From Oscillospiraceae bacterium (GTDB taxonomy: Bacteria > Bacillota > Clostridia > Oscillospirales > Ruminococcaceae), in the NCBI GenBank assembly GCA_029006135.1, contig JAQXGE010000007.1:1-64000 (forward strand): DNA of 64,000 nucleotides. The letters are read 5' to 3'. Position 1 is the first letter of the stretch. Every line of letters starts with the position of its first letter. The position numbers were made by a program, and so were the translations under genes. The notes below the pieces were generated by a model. It searched no databases, was not told the origin of the DNA, and worked only from the letters and a program-made list of their open reading frames with translations. Positions 18,296 through 27,459 of this stretch are shown piece after piece.

Positions 18296-19771
18296 TCACA
18301 GCAGAATGCAAATCAAGCCATCACAGCCCTCATTGATGATTTTTTCAAGTGTCTGTTGGATGCGGGTGCGGGCCTCCATGGGCATATGAAGAAGTTTTGC
18401 CTGAAGCCCTTCATTGACCAGCTCGTTGAGGCTTTTGCCAAAAATATTGGTACTCCAAAGTTTTCCGGGATCACCTTCAAAGTCCTTGAGCAGGCTTTTG
18501 ATAAGTTCTTCCCCCTGTTCCTCGCTCCCTACGGTGGGCGACAGTTCTGTGTGAATCGTAGCCCGCATCAGATGCAAACTGGGCGCGCTTGCCGAAAGTC
18601 TCACGCCATACTGGCCGCCCTGGCGCACGATCTCAGGCTCTTCCAGCGTCAGTTCCTCTATTCCCGGCATAACAATCCCATAGCCGGTAGCTTCCACCTG
18701 TGCAAGCGCACCGCTGATTTTGTCATAGGTCTTCTTGGCTTTTGCAAGTTCCCGGATACAGGGAAGCAAGCTGGCTTCATCGGTGATAGGCAGCCCCGTT
18801 TGCTCCCCAAGAATACGATAAAATACCGATGGTTCTATGCTAAGCCGAATTCGTGCCCGCCCGGCAGCAAGGTCCATACCAGTCAATGACACTCCGGTAA
18901 CACTGGGGCAGTCAATTTGCGGCTTTTCCTTTGTCATGTCGCCCATGCGGTGAACCGTGCCCGCAAAGTCGAGCAGCGCTTTATAGATTGCACTTTGCAG
19001 CCAGTGTCCCGGCTCCAGCATTGTGACCCAAGGCGGCATTGTCACAGCAATGTCCCGCAAAGGAAATTCATAGAGAAGTTTTTGCAAAATGTCATTGAGC
19101 TGGTCCGCAGTCACCTTGATCGCATTGATGGGGCAAACCGGATGATGGTAGACAGCTTCCATCTGTGCCGCCAGTGCTCGGCTGGCCTCGCTGTCCGGTT
19201 CCGTACAGTTGAGCAGAATCAGATAAGGTTTCCCAATCTCATCCAGTTCGGCAATAATGCGCCGCTCAGCGGGAAGATATTTTTCCCGCGGGAGTTCCGC
19301 TACACTTCCGTCAGTCGTCACCACAAGACCGATGGTCGCGTGTTCCCGAATCACCTTGCGTGTTCCGGTTTCAGCTGCCTGATCAAAAGGCACCGCCTCA
19401 TCAAACCAGGGGCTTTTGACCAGACGGGGTGCATTATTTTCCTCATGCCCGAGAGCGCCATCCACCATGTAGCCCACACAGTCGATCAGTCGGGCACGGA
19501 AGCTGCCTCCGCTTTTCAGCTCAATGTTGACCGCTTTTTCCGGGATGAATTTTGGTTCCGTTGTCATAATCGTGCGTCCCGCAGCGGACTGCGGCAGTTC
19601 ATCTTTTGCGCGGGCGCGCTGGGCCTCGTTGCGGATGTGGGGCAGCAGCATCAGTTCGGCAAACCGTTTTATCAGGCTGCTCTTGCCGGTTCGCACAGGG
19701 CCGACCACACCGATGTAAATATCTCCGCCTGTACGCTGGGCGATATTCTGATAAATCTGTTCCTGGGTCAC
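18296..19771 (-). CDS. spoIVA: Stage IV sporulation protein A
   Basis: SpoIVA is an ATPase that polymerises into the basal layer of the spore coat around the forespore and is also needed for cortex assembly. With GTG 19771 as start (GGGGG eight bases upstream) the protein is 491 residues, essentially the Bacillus length. The Walker A motif GPVRTGKSS places Lys at residue 30, the known ATP-binding lysine position. The rest matches along its length (RTGGDIYIGVVGP, LIDCVGYMVDGALGHEE). It follows sipL by 17 nt, linking it to its coat partner. Confidence 0.97.
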   Translation of the reverse strand: MTQEQIYQNIAQRTGGDIYIGVVGPVRTGKSSLIKRFAELMLLPHIRNEAQRARAKDELPQSAAGRTIMTTEPKFIPEKAVNIELKSGGSFRARLIDCVGYMVDGALGHEENNAPRLVKSPWFDEAVPFDQAAETGTRKVIREHATIGLVVTTDGSVAELPREKYLPAERRIIAELDEIGKPYLILLNCTEPDSEASRALAAQMEAVYHHPVCPINAIKVTADQLNDILQKLLYEFPLRDIAVTMPPWVTMLEPGHWLQSAIYKALLDFAGTVHRMGDMTKEKPQIDCPSVTGVSLTGMDLAAGRARIRLSIEPSVFYRILGEQTGLPITDEASLLPCIRELAKAKKTYDKISGALAQVEATGYGIVMPGIEELTLEEPEIVRQGGQYGVRLSASAPSLHLMRATIHTELSPTVGSEEQGEELIKSLLKDFEGDPGKLWSTNIFGKSLNELVNEGLQAKLLHMPMEARTRIQQTLEKIINEGCDGLICILL

Positions 19772-19787
19772 AGAATGGTTCCCCCTT

Positions 19788-21341
19788 TCACATAGCCGCC
19801 GGGACCAGCAGACAGCTCCCATCCGCTGTCAGTTCTTCCGGACCGCTGCCCGGCTCCGGCTCAAGCTGATTCGCCGCTGCAATCTCTGCGGCTCGGGCAT
19901 GGTAGCGCCGAGCAATCTCAAAAAGACTTTCACCGGGCGTTGTGTAGCAAAGGTAAAGTGCTGAACCCTCCCCCTGTTCCGGGAACTCCTCGCCCGGTTC
20001 TGCTGCCACAACGGCTTCATGGCTCACAATGCTCAGTACCCGGCCAGTGACCGCCATCCCCAGTTCAACCCGGACACACGCACCATTCTTGCTGCTGTTC
20101 ACCCTCGTAAGTGCTGCATGAAGATGAGGAATACAGCTCGCAACAGATGCCGCAAGCGTTTCTGGCAGCGACCAGAGGAACGTCTTGTCATAGCAGGTCA
20201 GTTCCCCGCGTGCATCAGCGCAGAACAAATGTGCCGTTCCCCGGCCCGTCACCTGCACGCCGCCCGCTTCCAGTGCGGCAAGCTGCGGTGCCTCCAAGGT
20301 CACAAAGCAGCCGTGTATGTTGGCTTCAGAGTCAGGCAGGTCATCTTCAATCGTCACAGAGGTCAGTGCATCCACAGCGGCAAGATTTTGCAGGAATCGG
20401 CAGGGCCTGCGTTCCACTGTCATCTCACAGAGCGTGGAATAGGCATCCGTTACCGCCGCAGTGGAAACCGTCCGCCACAGTTCAACATGGATTTTCCATG
20501 TTACTGTAAGTTCCGCTTCTGCGCCGTCCTCCTGTGGTGCGGCAAGTGTACAGTTCAGCACCTCCCCCCAAAGAGTTGCGTCATCGTTTTCGGCAGCATC
20601 AGCGATTTCAAGTGTCTGTGCAACGGGCAAATCTTTTCCGCGCACGGTCAGGCTCTCCTCGTTGACTGCGCGATAACACACCTGCATGGTCAGCGTGCCT
20701 GCAAAGTCCAGCTGTCCTGTGCGCACATCCTGCGAGGTCAGTGCAAACAGGCCGGATACATCCAGCACAGTTTCCCCTGCCCCGGGCAGCGGAAACGTTG
20801 TCTTTGCGGTCAATACCTTTTCCTCACACACCGCACAGGTCACGCCATCAAAGTGTGTTACACGCTGCTGCACACCGCATCCCGATAAACGGCTCAGCAT
20901 TTCTATTTGTTCGCTCATTCTAACGGCCAGACAGAGCGTGTATGCTCCGCGCAAGTCGATTCGGTGTTCGCTCACGGCGCGGCAGTTGCAGTATTCCACC
21001 TCACCCCACAGCCGAGCCGCCCCCTGACAGTAGTTTCCCTCAGGCAAATCCACTGTCTTTTCAAAGGCATATTTCTGTTCTGTTCGATACAGACGCGTTC
21101 CGGCCTCATCCGACTGATAGTAAACAGTACAGCGCAGATATCCCTCCCCCTGCCAGCGCTGCCCGGCAACCGTATTTTCCATAATGACTGGTTCGATCAG
21201 GCATTTTACAATCTTAAACACTGCCGGAAGATAATCAGGGATGAGCAATTCGGTTTCTACGGGAAGTTCCAGCCTTGTCTCCCACCTTCCGCCAAAGGCG
21301 GCGGTCGGGCCGGTTTCTATCTTTAGTTCCTTTTGGTCCAT
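19788..21341 (-). CDS. sipL: SipL-like SpoIVA-interacting coat protein (DUF3794/SPOCS, LysM-like)
   Basis: In Clostridioides difficile, SipL binds SpoIVA through its C-terminal LysM-like domain and anchors the coat. This 517-residue protein has DUF3794/SPOCS-type beta-rich repeats through its length and a C-terminal LysM-like segment (about 465-517) containing YTTPGESLFEIARRYHARAA. The start is ATG 21341 with AAAGGGG upstream. Its position directly before spoIVA, in the same operon, strongly supports the assignment. A mother-cell sigma-E promoter is expected, but I could not identify one reliably. Confidence 0.85.
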   Translation of the reverse strand: MDQKELKIETGPTAAFGGRWETRLELPVETELLIPDYLPAVFKIVKCLIEPVIMENTVAGQRWQGEGYLRCTVYYQSDEAGTRLYRTEQKYAFEKTVDLPEGNYCQGAARLWGEVEYCNCRAVSEHRIDLRGAYTLCLAVRMSEQIEMLSRLSGCGVQQRVTHFDGVTCAVCEEKVLTAKTTFPLPGAGETVLDVSGLFALTSQDVRTGQLDFAGTLTMQVCYRAVNEESLTVRGKDLPVAQTLEIADAAENDDATLWGEVLNCTLAAPQEDGAEAELTVTWKIHVELWRTVSTAAVTDAYSTLCEMTVERRPCRFLQNLAAVDALTSVTIEDDLPDSEANIHGCFVTLEAPQLAALEAGGVQVTGRGTAHLFCADARGELTCYDKTFLWSLPETLAASVASCIPHLHAALTRVNSSKNGACVRVELGMAVTGRVLSIVSHEAVVAAEPGEEFPEQGEGSALYLCYTTPGESLFEIARRYHARAAEIAAANQLEPEPGSGPEELTADGSCLLVPAAM

Positions 21342-21359
21342 AATCGTGCCCCTTTCGTT

Positions 21360-21384
21360 GCATATATTCTTATGAACTATATGC
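21360..21384. repeat. Small inverted repeat upstream of sipL
   Basis: GCATATA (21360-21366) and TATATGC (21378-21384) flank 11 bases, 18 bp before the sipL start. It overlaps the region where a promoter should lie. It may be an operator or chance. Confidence 0.3.
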
Positions 21385-21502
21385 GCGCGGCATAAAAAAT
21401 AGCCCGCCGAACAGTGCATGGTTCAGGAGCATTCTTGTGTCAGGAAGCTATTTCAGAGGCGAACCCGCCGTATGATTTTCTCTGCGTCTAAAATACATAA
21501 TG

Positions 21503-21587
21503 AAAAAAGCCAACTGCAAAGGGCATCAAAATCAGCAAGAGCATTGCGCTCGCTTCAAAATGATGTTCTATGGAATCGGCTTTTTTT
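21503..21587 (-). terminator. Large structured hairpin, probable terminator of lysR
   Basis: AAAAAAGCC (21503-21511) pairs with GGCTTTTTT (21578-21586) and encloses about 66 nt that contain smaller complementary segments (for example GAGC/GCTC). Read on the minus strand the closing stem ends in a T run. It lies about 55 nt past the lysR stop. The rest of 21388-21639 shows no gene. Confidence 0.45.
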
Positions 21588-21639
21588 ATTCAAAGATAGT
21601 TTTTGCTTTCCGGCGGCATTGCCAAAAGAGTCAACCGTG

Positions 21640-22566
21640 TTATGAGCAGTTCTGCGCTGTCGGTGTGCCGCTGTCCCGGCTGGAATGGGTAATGATATCC
21701 ATCAGTCTGCGTGCCGCCACGCTCAGCGGGCGCTGACGGTCATACACCATACACACCTGTCGTTCCGGGATTCTTTCCCGGAGCTTTATTTCTACAATCT
21801 CACGCCTCAAAATTGCCTGCCGTGCCATCGGTTCCGGAAGAAAAGCCAGTCCCAGTTCACTTTTGACCAGCGGCAGAATCTGGTCGGAGGTTGCGGCCTC
21901 CGTATCAGGAGAAAGTTCCAGTCCGTGGGAAAGGAACAGCTGGTGATAGAACTGCCAAGTCATTGATTCCCGGCCAAGACAAATCAATGGGTATGCACTC
22001 AATTCAGCCAAGGACAGCTCCTGACTTCCTAAAGCAGTAAATGTTTTGCCGCCAATCAAGATTTCCTGAAAGGATGCGAGCGGAACCTCTTTGAGCGGCG
22101 ATTCCGCCGTGGTAGGTGTTGTAACAATGGCAAAATCAATCTCTCCGTTTTGGACGGATTGAACTGCCTGCGGTGTGGAATGGTTATAAATTTTCAAACG
22201 AATTCCCGGATAGGCGATACGGAAGGACTTTAGTTTATCCAGAAGATAAATATTCAGCGCTGTTTCGCTGGCTCCGATAGAAATGCTTCCATGTTCCAAA
22301 CTGATATTGGCAGACATCTCATCCTCGGCTGCCTGAAACTGAGTCATCGCAGCTGAAACATGGACATACAGGCGCTCCCCTTCCGGGGTCAGGCGAACGC
22401 CCCGATTTGTACGAATAAAAAGCGTACACCCGGTTTCGTTTTCCAAACAATTCATTGCCCGGGTGACATTTGGCTGACTGCTTCCAAGTACATGAGCTGC
22501 TCTTGTGAAGTTCCCATATTTTGCAACATAGTAAAAAATTTTGTAGTATTCAAAATTGACGTTCAT
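21640..22566 (-). CDS. LysR-family transcriptional regulator (divergent from purA-like operon)
   Basis: The 308-residue protein has the N-terminal winged helix (residues 1-65, with AHVLGSSQPNVTRAMNCLE as the recognition region) and a LysR substrate-binding domain (about 90-295). It is divergent from the PurA-PyrB-PyrI operon with 149 bp between. LysR proteins usually control the divergent neighbour, and TN11A-type sites lie at the expected distances from that promoter, so it is the likely co-inducer-dependent regulator. The ligand cannot be deduced; aspartate, a nucleobase or an intermediate are possibilities. Confidence 0.9.
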   Translation of the reverse strand: MNVNFEYYKIFYYVAKYGNFTRAAHVLGSSQPNVTRAMNCLENETGCTLFIRTNRGVRLTPEGERLYVHVSAAMTQFQAAEDEMSANISLEHGSISIGASETALNIYLLDKLKSFRIAYPGIRLKIYNHSTPQAVQSVQNGEIDFAIVTTPTTAESPLKEVPLASFQEILIGGKTFTALGSQELSLAELSAYPLICLGRESMTWQFYHQLFLSHGLELSPDTEAATSDQILPLVKSELGLAFLPEPMARQAILRREIVEIKLRERIPERQVCMVYDRQRPLSVAARRLMDIITHSSRDSGTPTAQNCS

Positions 22567-22583
22567 TCAATCATCTCACAGAC

Positions 22584-22618
22584 ATATCAAAATATAATTG
22601 CAGCTATATCAATGATAG
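22584..22618 (+). promoter_or_regulatory. Candidate LysR binding sites
   Basis: ATATCAA occurs twice in the same orientation, at 22584-22590 and 22606-22612, 22 bp apart (about two helical turns). The second lies in the dyad CTATATCAATGATAG (22604-22618), a T-N11-A LysR box. The two are centred near -69 and -45 relative to the predicted start of the purA-like operon, the usual layout of LysR recognition and activation sites. Confidence 0.5.
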
Positions 22619-22620
22619 TT

Positions 22621-22649
22621 TTTACATATCTCTGTAATTCCAGTATAAT
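22621..22649 (+). promoter_or_regulatory. Promoter of the purA-like/pyrB/pyrI operon
   Basis: -35 TTTACA (22621-22626), 17-bp spacer, -10 TATAAT (22644-22649). It lies 66 bp before the ATG, with LysR-type sites directly upstream. Confidence 0.75.
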
Positions 22650-22715
22650 GGATCGCGGCAAAAAAAGCAAGCCAAACCGTTATGAACGGGTAAATCGAAA
22701 AGGGAGGAAAAAGCA

Positions 22716-24017
22716 ATGCTGATTGCAGTCGTAGGAATGAACTGGGGAGATGAAGGCAAAGGCCGCGTCATCGACCTGCTGGCAGAATCGGCGGATGCAG
22801 TTGTCCGTTATCAGGGCGGCAACAATGCTGGACACACAGTTGTCACGAAACAGGGAAAGTTTGTTCTGAACCTTCTGCCGTCCGGAATTTTACATCCCAA
22901 TGTAGTCTGCGTTCTGGGAGACGGTATGGTGGTGGATTTGGAACACCTTTCTTCAGAAATGGAGCATATCCGTGAAAAAGGGATTCAGATTACACCGGAA
23001 AACCTAAAGCTTTCTGCCCGCGCAACGATTTCCATGCCCTGGCACCGGATTCAGGACGAGTTGGAAGAAGATCGCCTTTCCCAAAACGGAGCGGCATTCG
23101 GTTCCACCCGCCGGGGAATTGCCTATGCTTACAGTGACAAATATCGGAAAAAGACCTTGCGGCTTGGCGACTTGCTTCATTTGCAGGAAGCTCCGGTACA
23201 GCGCCGTCTGCACACCATGCTGGAGGCCAAGAACATGGAGCTGTCAGGATGTTATCATCAGGAGCCCATGTCCTATCCGGCACTGCTTGCCTGGTGTGAA
23301 AATCAAGCAAAACTGTTTGCGCCCTATATTTGTGACACCGGGAGTTATCTGGAAGGAATTCTTTCAGAGGGAAAGCGGGTCGTGCTGGAAGCGCAGTTAG
23401 GCGCAATGAGAGATATCGATTACGGTATTTTCCCCTATACGTCAAGTTCTTCTACGATTTCTGCATACGGTCCTATTGGCGCAGGCATTCCGGGACATAC
23501 GCCGGATCATATTGTGGGTGTGCTGAAAGCATACTCCACCTGTGTAGGTGCAGGGCCATTTGCTGCAGAACACGCTATGCCAGAAGAATGGATGGAAACA
23601 TTGCGTCAGGCAGGCGGCGAATACGGAGCAGCCACAGGACGTCCCAGACGAGTCGGCCCCTTTGATGCCGTGGCCAGCCGGTACGGACTAAAATGCCAGA
23701 ATGCAGATAAAATTGCACTGACAAAATTGGATGTATTAAGTGCAATGGAGGAAATTCCGGTCATTACGGGCTATCAGAGGGATGGTCATGTTAGCGATTC
23801 GTTCGACCCCATGGATAATCTGGAAAGCTATACGCCTGTTGTGGAATATCTCCCGGGCTGGAAAAAGGATATCTCTGCCTGCCGAAGCTGGGAGGAGCTT
23901 CCGGATGAAGCAAAAAGTTATGTAAACTTTTTGGAGCAGCAGTTGAATCATGAAATCCAGTTTGTTTCCGTTGGTGCAAAAAGAGAAGAATATCTGATAA
24001 AGGGAGAATGGCTATGA
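22716..24017 (+). CDS. Divergent adenylosuccinate synthetase (PurA family)
   Basis: PurA joins aspartate to IMP with GTP to form adenylosuccinate, on the route to AMP. The 433-residue protein is PurA-like throughout: phosphate loop NWGDEGKGR with the catalytic Asp, NAGHT with the catalytic His, [10 protein letters not shown] and the guanine-binding TKLD. It is divergent: the usual EGAQG reads EAQLG, displacing the IMP-contacting Gln; GRGIGPAY reads RRGIAYAY; and the C-terminal guanine-site segment differs. The catalytic Asp is kept, unlike in phage PurZ. GGGAGG precedes the ATG. It is coupled to pyrB by ATGA. It may be an ordinary or a specialised PurA; whether the genome has another copy is unknown. 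Confidence 0.85.
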   Translation: MLIAVVGMNWGDEGKGRVIDLLAESADAVVRYQGGNNAGHTVVTKQGKFVLNLLPSGILHPNVVCVLGDGMVVDLEHLSSEMEHIREKGIQITPENLKLSARATISMPWHRIQDELEEDRLSQNGAAFGSTRRGIAYAYSDKYRKKTLRLGDLLHLQEAPVQRRLHTMLEAKNMELSGCYHQEPMSYPALLAWCENQAKLFAPYICDTGSYLEGILSEGKRVVLEAQLGAMRDIDYGIFPYTSSSSTISAYGPIGAGIPGHTPDHIVGVLKAYSTCVGAGPFAAEHAMPEEWMETLRQAGGEYGAATGRPRRVGPFDAVASRYGLKCQNADKIALTKLDVLSAMEEIPVITGYQRDGHVSDSFDPMDNLESYTPVVEYLPGWKKDISACRSWEELPDEAKSYVNFLEQQLNHEIQFVSVGAKREEYLIKGEWL

Positions 24018-24961
24018 GGCATTTGATGGAGCCTGAGGATTTTTCAAAAGAGGAAACCGTGGCTGTTCTGGATTTAGCAGATCGGATTGCATCTAATCCG
24101 TCCGCTTATGCCCACGCTGCGGAGGGCAAAAAGCTTGCCACTCTGTTTTATGAACCAAGCACGCGGACAAGGCTCTCCTTTGAATCTGCTATGCTGAATT
24201 TGGGCGGAAAAACATTGGGATTTTCCGGCGTGGAGCAATCCAGTGCCACAAAGGGTGAATCGGTAGCGGACACAGCCCGTGTGGTCAGCTGCTATGCAGA
24301 CATCATCGCAATGCGCCACCCCAAGGAAGGAGCGCCTCTGCGGGCATCGATGTACGCAAGCGTCCCGGTCATCAATGCCGGAGACGGCGGACATAATCAT
24401 CCCTCCCAAACGATGATTGATCTGATGACCATTCGGCAGCGCTTAGGACGGCTGGACCACCTGACGGTAGGATTTTGCGGGGACTTGAAATTTGGCCGCA
24501 CGGTTCACTCTTTAGTAAGCAGTCTGGTGCGTTATCCGGGGAACCGATTCTATTTCATCTCTCCGGAGGAGCTGCGGATCCCATCCTATCTGAAGGAAGA
24601 GGTGCTGTCCCCGATGCGCACCCCCTATAAGGAAGTACGCAGTCTGGAAGAAACCCTCCCACAACTGGATGTTCTGTACATGACGCGAGTGCAGAAGGAA
24701 CGATTTTTCAATGAGGAAGATTACATCCGGCTGAAGGATGTCTACGCCCTGACCGAGCAAAAGCTAAGTATGGCTCCGGAAAATATGCCGGTACTGCATC
24801 CGCTCCCCAGAGTCGGAGAAATTGCAGCGGATGTTGACGCAGACCCACGGGCAGCCTATTTTGATCAAGTACAAAACGGGGTTTATATCCGTATGGCACT
24901 GATTATGGCGCTGTTGGAGATCCAGGACCCTGTGACCGGGAAGAAGGTGCTGTCATGTTAA
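24014..24961 (+). CDS. pyrB: Aspartate carbamoyltransferase catalytic chain
   Basis: PyrB condenses carbamoyl phosphate with aspartate, the committed step of pyrimidine synthesis. The 315-residue protein has the carbamoyl-phosphate motif STRTR (residues 49-53), the mobile-loop Ser/Lys in SSATKGES (Lys about 80), GHNHPSQ and HPLPR. I chose ATG 24014: GGGAG lies seven bases upstream and the ATG overlaps the purA-like TGA; the ATG at 24008 is too close to the site. The pyrI gene overlaps its end by 7 nt, so this is the regulated, E. coli-like holoenzyme. Confidence 0.97.
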   Translation: MRHLMEPEDFSKEETVAVLDLADRIASNPSAYAHAAEGKKLATLFYEPSTRTRLSFESAMLNLGGKTLGFSGVEQSSATKGESVADTARVVSCYADIIAMRHPKEGAPLRASMYASVPVINAGDGGHNHPSQTMIDLMTIRQRLGRLDHLTVGFCGDLKFGRTVHSLVSSLVRYPGNRFYFISPEELRIPSYLKEEVLSPMRTPYKEVRSLEETLPQLDVLYMTRVQKERFFNEEDYIRLKDVYALTEQKLSMAPENMPVLHPLPRVGEIAADVDADPRAAYFDQVQNGVYIRMALIMALLEIQDPVTGKKVLSC

Positions 24962-25380
24962 ATGTAGAATCCATTCAAAACGGCGTTGTAATTGACCACA
25001 TCACCGCCGGGCGGGGCATGGAAATATACCATCTGCTCAATTTGGAAAGCAGCTGTCAATCGGTTGCACTTCTGCGCTCTGTCCGGAGTAAGAAATACGG
25101 ACACAAGGATCTAATCAAAATCGAAGGGACTCAAATGCCTGAGCGGCTGGATATTCTCGGATATCTTGACAGCAGGATTACACTTATCTTCATTCGTGAC
25201 GGGAAAGTGGAGAAAAAATACCATCCAGTTCCTCCAAAGCTCCTGAAGAATGTAGTGAAATGTAAAAATCCCCGCTGCATCACGAGTATTGAACCGGAAT
25301 GCGACCATTACTTTAAGCTGTCCCCCTCTGGAAAATATCGTTGTCTTTACTGTAATCAGGAGATTCCGGTGAGAAAATAA
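24955..25380 (+). CDS. pyrI: Aspartate carbamoyltransferase regulatory chain
   Basis: PyrI binds CTP/UTP and ATP and gives the PyrB trimers allosteric control in the c6r6 enzyme. The 141-residue protein has an N-terminal nucleotide-binding domain and a C-terminal zinc domain with the four ligands in CKNPRC and CLYC. It overlaps pyrB by 7 nt. With the PurA-like gene upstream, a purine and a pyrimidine aspartate-consuming enzyme and the nucleotide sensor share one mRNA. Confidence 0.96.
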   Translation: MLNVESIQNGVVIDHITAGRGMEIYHLLNLESSCQSVALLRSVRSKKYGHKDLIKIEGTQMPERLDILGYLDSRITLIFIRDGKVEKKYHPVPPKLLKNVVKCKNPRCITSIEPECDHYFKLSPSGKYRCLYCNQEIPVRK

Positions 25381-25471
25381 GCACGGCGGACCGGGTGCTT
25401 TCCCTACTCATCCATCAAAACACTGATTATCTTCTATCATTAACCCACAAAAAGCGAAGGAGCAACAAGCG

Positions 25472-26092
25472 ATGAAAAACACAATTATTTGCATCGGCAG
25501 AGAATACGGAAGCGGCGGTCGGGAAATCGGAGAAAAGTTAGCGGAAAGGCTGCATATTCCCTGTTATGATAAGCTGCTTTTGAAACTTGGCGCAGAGCAA
25601 TTCGGCATTAACGAATTCCGTATGCAGGAAATGGATGAAATGCCCCCGGTTTCTCTTTTTTCCGGCAACGCCTTTGCGGATACCGCGATGATGATGCAGA
25701 CTTTTTATTCGGAAAGCGAACAGACAACCAACGCTGTGCGTGAGACAATGAAAAAACTTGCCGCTGAACAGTCCTGCATTATTATCGGTCGCTGTGCTTC
25801 GGCCTTTTTGAAAGACTATCCTGTCGTATCTGTCTTTATTTACGCAGACAAAGAGGACTGTATCCATCGTATCATGAACAGAAATCAGCTTTCCTACAGG
25901 GACGCAGAAAAGCGCTTCAAGCAAGTCAATAAAATGCGCAAACGCTATTTTGATTTCTATTCCGATACAAAATGGGGAGAAGCAGAAAGCTATGATGCCA
26001 TGCTTTCCAGCAGTGCATTGGGCATTGAGGGGTGCGTAGATTTGATTGAAAAGAGTGTTCGCTTGAAGCAGGAGGTTTGGGGTCATGAATAA
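25472..26092 (+). CDS. Cytidylate kinase-like family protein (PF13189)
   Basis: A 206-residue P-loop protein starting with ICIGREYGSGGREIG, the nucleotide-binding loop of this cytidylate-kinase-like family, followed by IIIGRCASAFLKDYP and a Lys/Arg-rich lid region (KRFKQVNKMRKRYFDFY). The family resembles Cmk, but substrate and role are largely unknown. GAAGGAG precedes the ATG. It overlaps the MATE transporter gene by 8 nt, so the two are co-translated. A weak hairpin (about 25380-25400) separates it from pyrI without a good T run, so read-through from the pyrimidine operon is possible. Confidence 0.8.
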   Translation: MKNTIICIGREYGSGGREIGEKLAERLHIPCYDKLLLKLGAEQFGINEFRMQEMDEMPPVSLFSGNAFADTAMMMQTFYSESEQTTNAVRETMKKLAAEQSCIIIGRCASAFLKDYPVVSVFIYADKEDCIHRIMNRNQLSYRDAEKRFKQVNKMRKRYFDFYSDTKWGEAESYDAMLSSSALGIEGCVDLIEKSVRLKQEVWGHE

Positions 26093-27437
26093 GGATTTAA
26101 CGGTCGGAAATCCGCAAAAGGTTCTCTGGAAATTTTGTCTGCCGCTGTTCGGAAGTATCATTTTTCAGCAAATCTACAATATTGCGGACAGCCTGATTGC
26201 AGGAAAGTTCATCGGAGAAAACGCTTTGGCCGCTGTTGGAAACAGCTATGAGATCACGCTCATTTTTATTGCGTTCGCCTTCGGGTGCAACATCGGATGC
26301 TCGGTGATTATCTCTCAGCTTTTCGGCGCAAAGCGTTTTGGGGAAATGAAAACAGCGGTCAAAACCGCCATGATTGGCAGCGCCGTTCTTTGCGCGGCCC
26401 TTATGGCGATTGGCATTGGAGGAAGCGGAGCGCTGCTCACACTGATTCATACGCCGGATAATATTTTCAGCGATTCCAAGCTGTACCTTGATATTTATGT
26501 CTGGGGCCTTCCGTTCGTCTTTTTCTATAACATTGCCACGGGCATTTTTTCGGCCCTTGGTGACTCCAAAACGCCGTTCTGGTTCCTGGCTGCCTCCTCA
26601 ACCGCCAATATTTTTGTGGACATTCTGTTTGTAAAGACCTTACAAATGGGTGTTGCCGGTGTAGCGTGGGCTACTTTCCTGTGCCAGGGAGTCAGCTGTG
26701 TGCTTGCGCTGCTGTTTGTCTTTGCAAGGCTTCGCAAAATCGAAACGAATGAAAAAGGCAAGACTTTTTCTTTCAGCCTTCTGAAGAAAATTGCCGTTAT
26801 TGCGATTCCAAGCATTTTGCAGCAGAGTTTCATCTCGGTGGGCAACATCATGATTCAGGGCGTCATCAACGGATTTGGTTCCGGTGTGATTGCCGGGTAT
26901 TCCGCCGCAATCAAGCTCAATAACCTCGTGATTACTTCTTTTACAACGCTCGGCAACGGCATTTCCAACTATACTGCACAGAACATCGGTGCAGGCAAAA
27001 CGCATCGTGTCCGTGAAGGCTTTTCCGCCGGCAGAAACATGGTCTGGCTGCTTTGTGTTCCGCTGGTTCTGCTCTACCTGTTTGGCGGCAATGTGCTGAT
27101 TTCCTTCTTCATGGACAATCCGTCCGAGGAGGCACTGCGCACCGGCATCGAGATTCTGCGGATTTTCTCGCCGTTCTATTTTGTCATCTCGGTCAAGCTC
27201 GTTGCGGACGGCATCCTGCGGGGCGCAGGTTTGATGAAGGAGTTCATGGTTGCGACCTTCACAGATTTGGTGTTGCGTGTTGTGCTTGCCTTCCTTCTGC
27301 CGAAAACGGCTCTTGGCGTCACCGGAATCTGGTGTGCTTGGCCAATCGGATGGACAACCGCCATGGTGCTTTCCATCTGCTTTTACAGCAAAAGCTTTGG
27401 AAAATGCAAGCAGGAAAATCTTCCTGTGTTAAAGTAA
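26085..27437 (+). CDS. MATE-family efflux transporter
   Basis: A 450-residue integral membrane protein with about twelve helices in two homologous halves. It has the MATE start LWKFCLPLFGSIIFQQIYNIADSLIAG-like pattern and the second-half QQSFISVGNIMIQGVINGFG. MATE proteins export drugs, organic cations or metabolites using sodium or proton gradients. The substrate here is unknown. The 8-nt overlap with the kinase-like gene is the only contextual hint. A strong terminator follows. Confidence 0.92.
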   Translation: MNKDLTVGNPQKVLWKFCLPLFGSIIFQQIYNIADSLIAGKFIGENALAAVGNSYEITLIFIAFAFGCNIGCSVIISQLFGAKRFGEMKTAVKTAMIGSAVLCAALMAIGIGGSGALLTLIHTPDNIFSDSKLYLDIYVWGLPFVFFYNIATGIFSALGDSKTPFWFLAASSTANIFVDILFVKTLQMGVAGVAWATFLCQGVSCVLALLFVFARLRKIETNEKGKTFSFSLLKKIAVIAIPSILQQSFISVGNIMIQGVINGFGSGVIAGYSAAIKLNNLVITSFTTLGNGISNYTAQNIGAGKTHRVREGFSAGRNMVWLLCVPLVLLYLFGGNVLISFFMDNPSEEALRTGIEILRIFSPFYFVISVKLVADGILRGAGLMKEFMVATFTDLVLRVVLAFLLPKTALGVTGIWCAWPIGWTTAMVLSICFYSKSFGKCKQENLPVLK

Positions 27438-27459
27438 ACCACTTAGACTTGGCATAACG

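Noticed and set aside
22716-24017. PurZ-type (diaminopurine) synthetase instead of PurA
   Set aside because: PurZ proteins replace the catalytic Asp of the GDEGKG loop; here it is kept, and there is no phage context.
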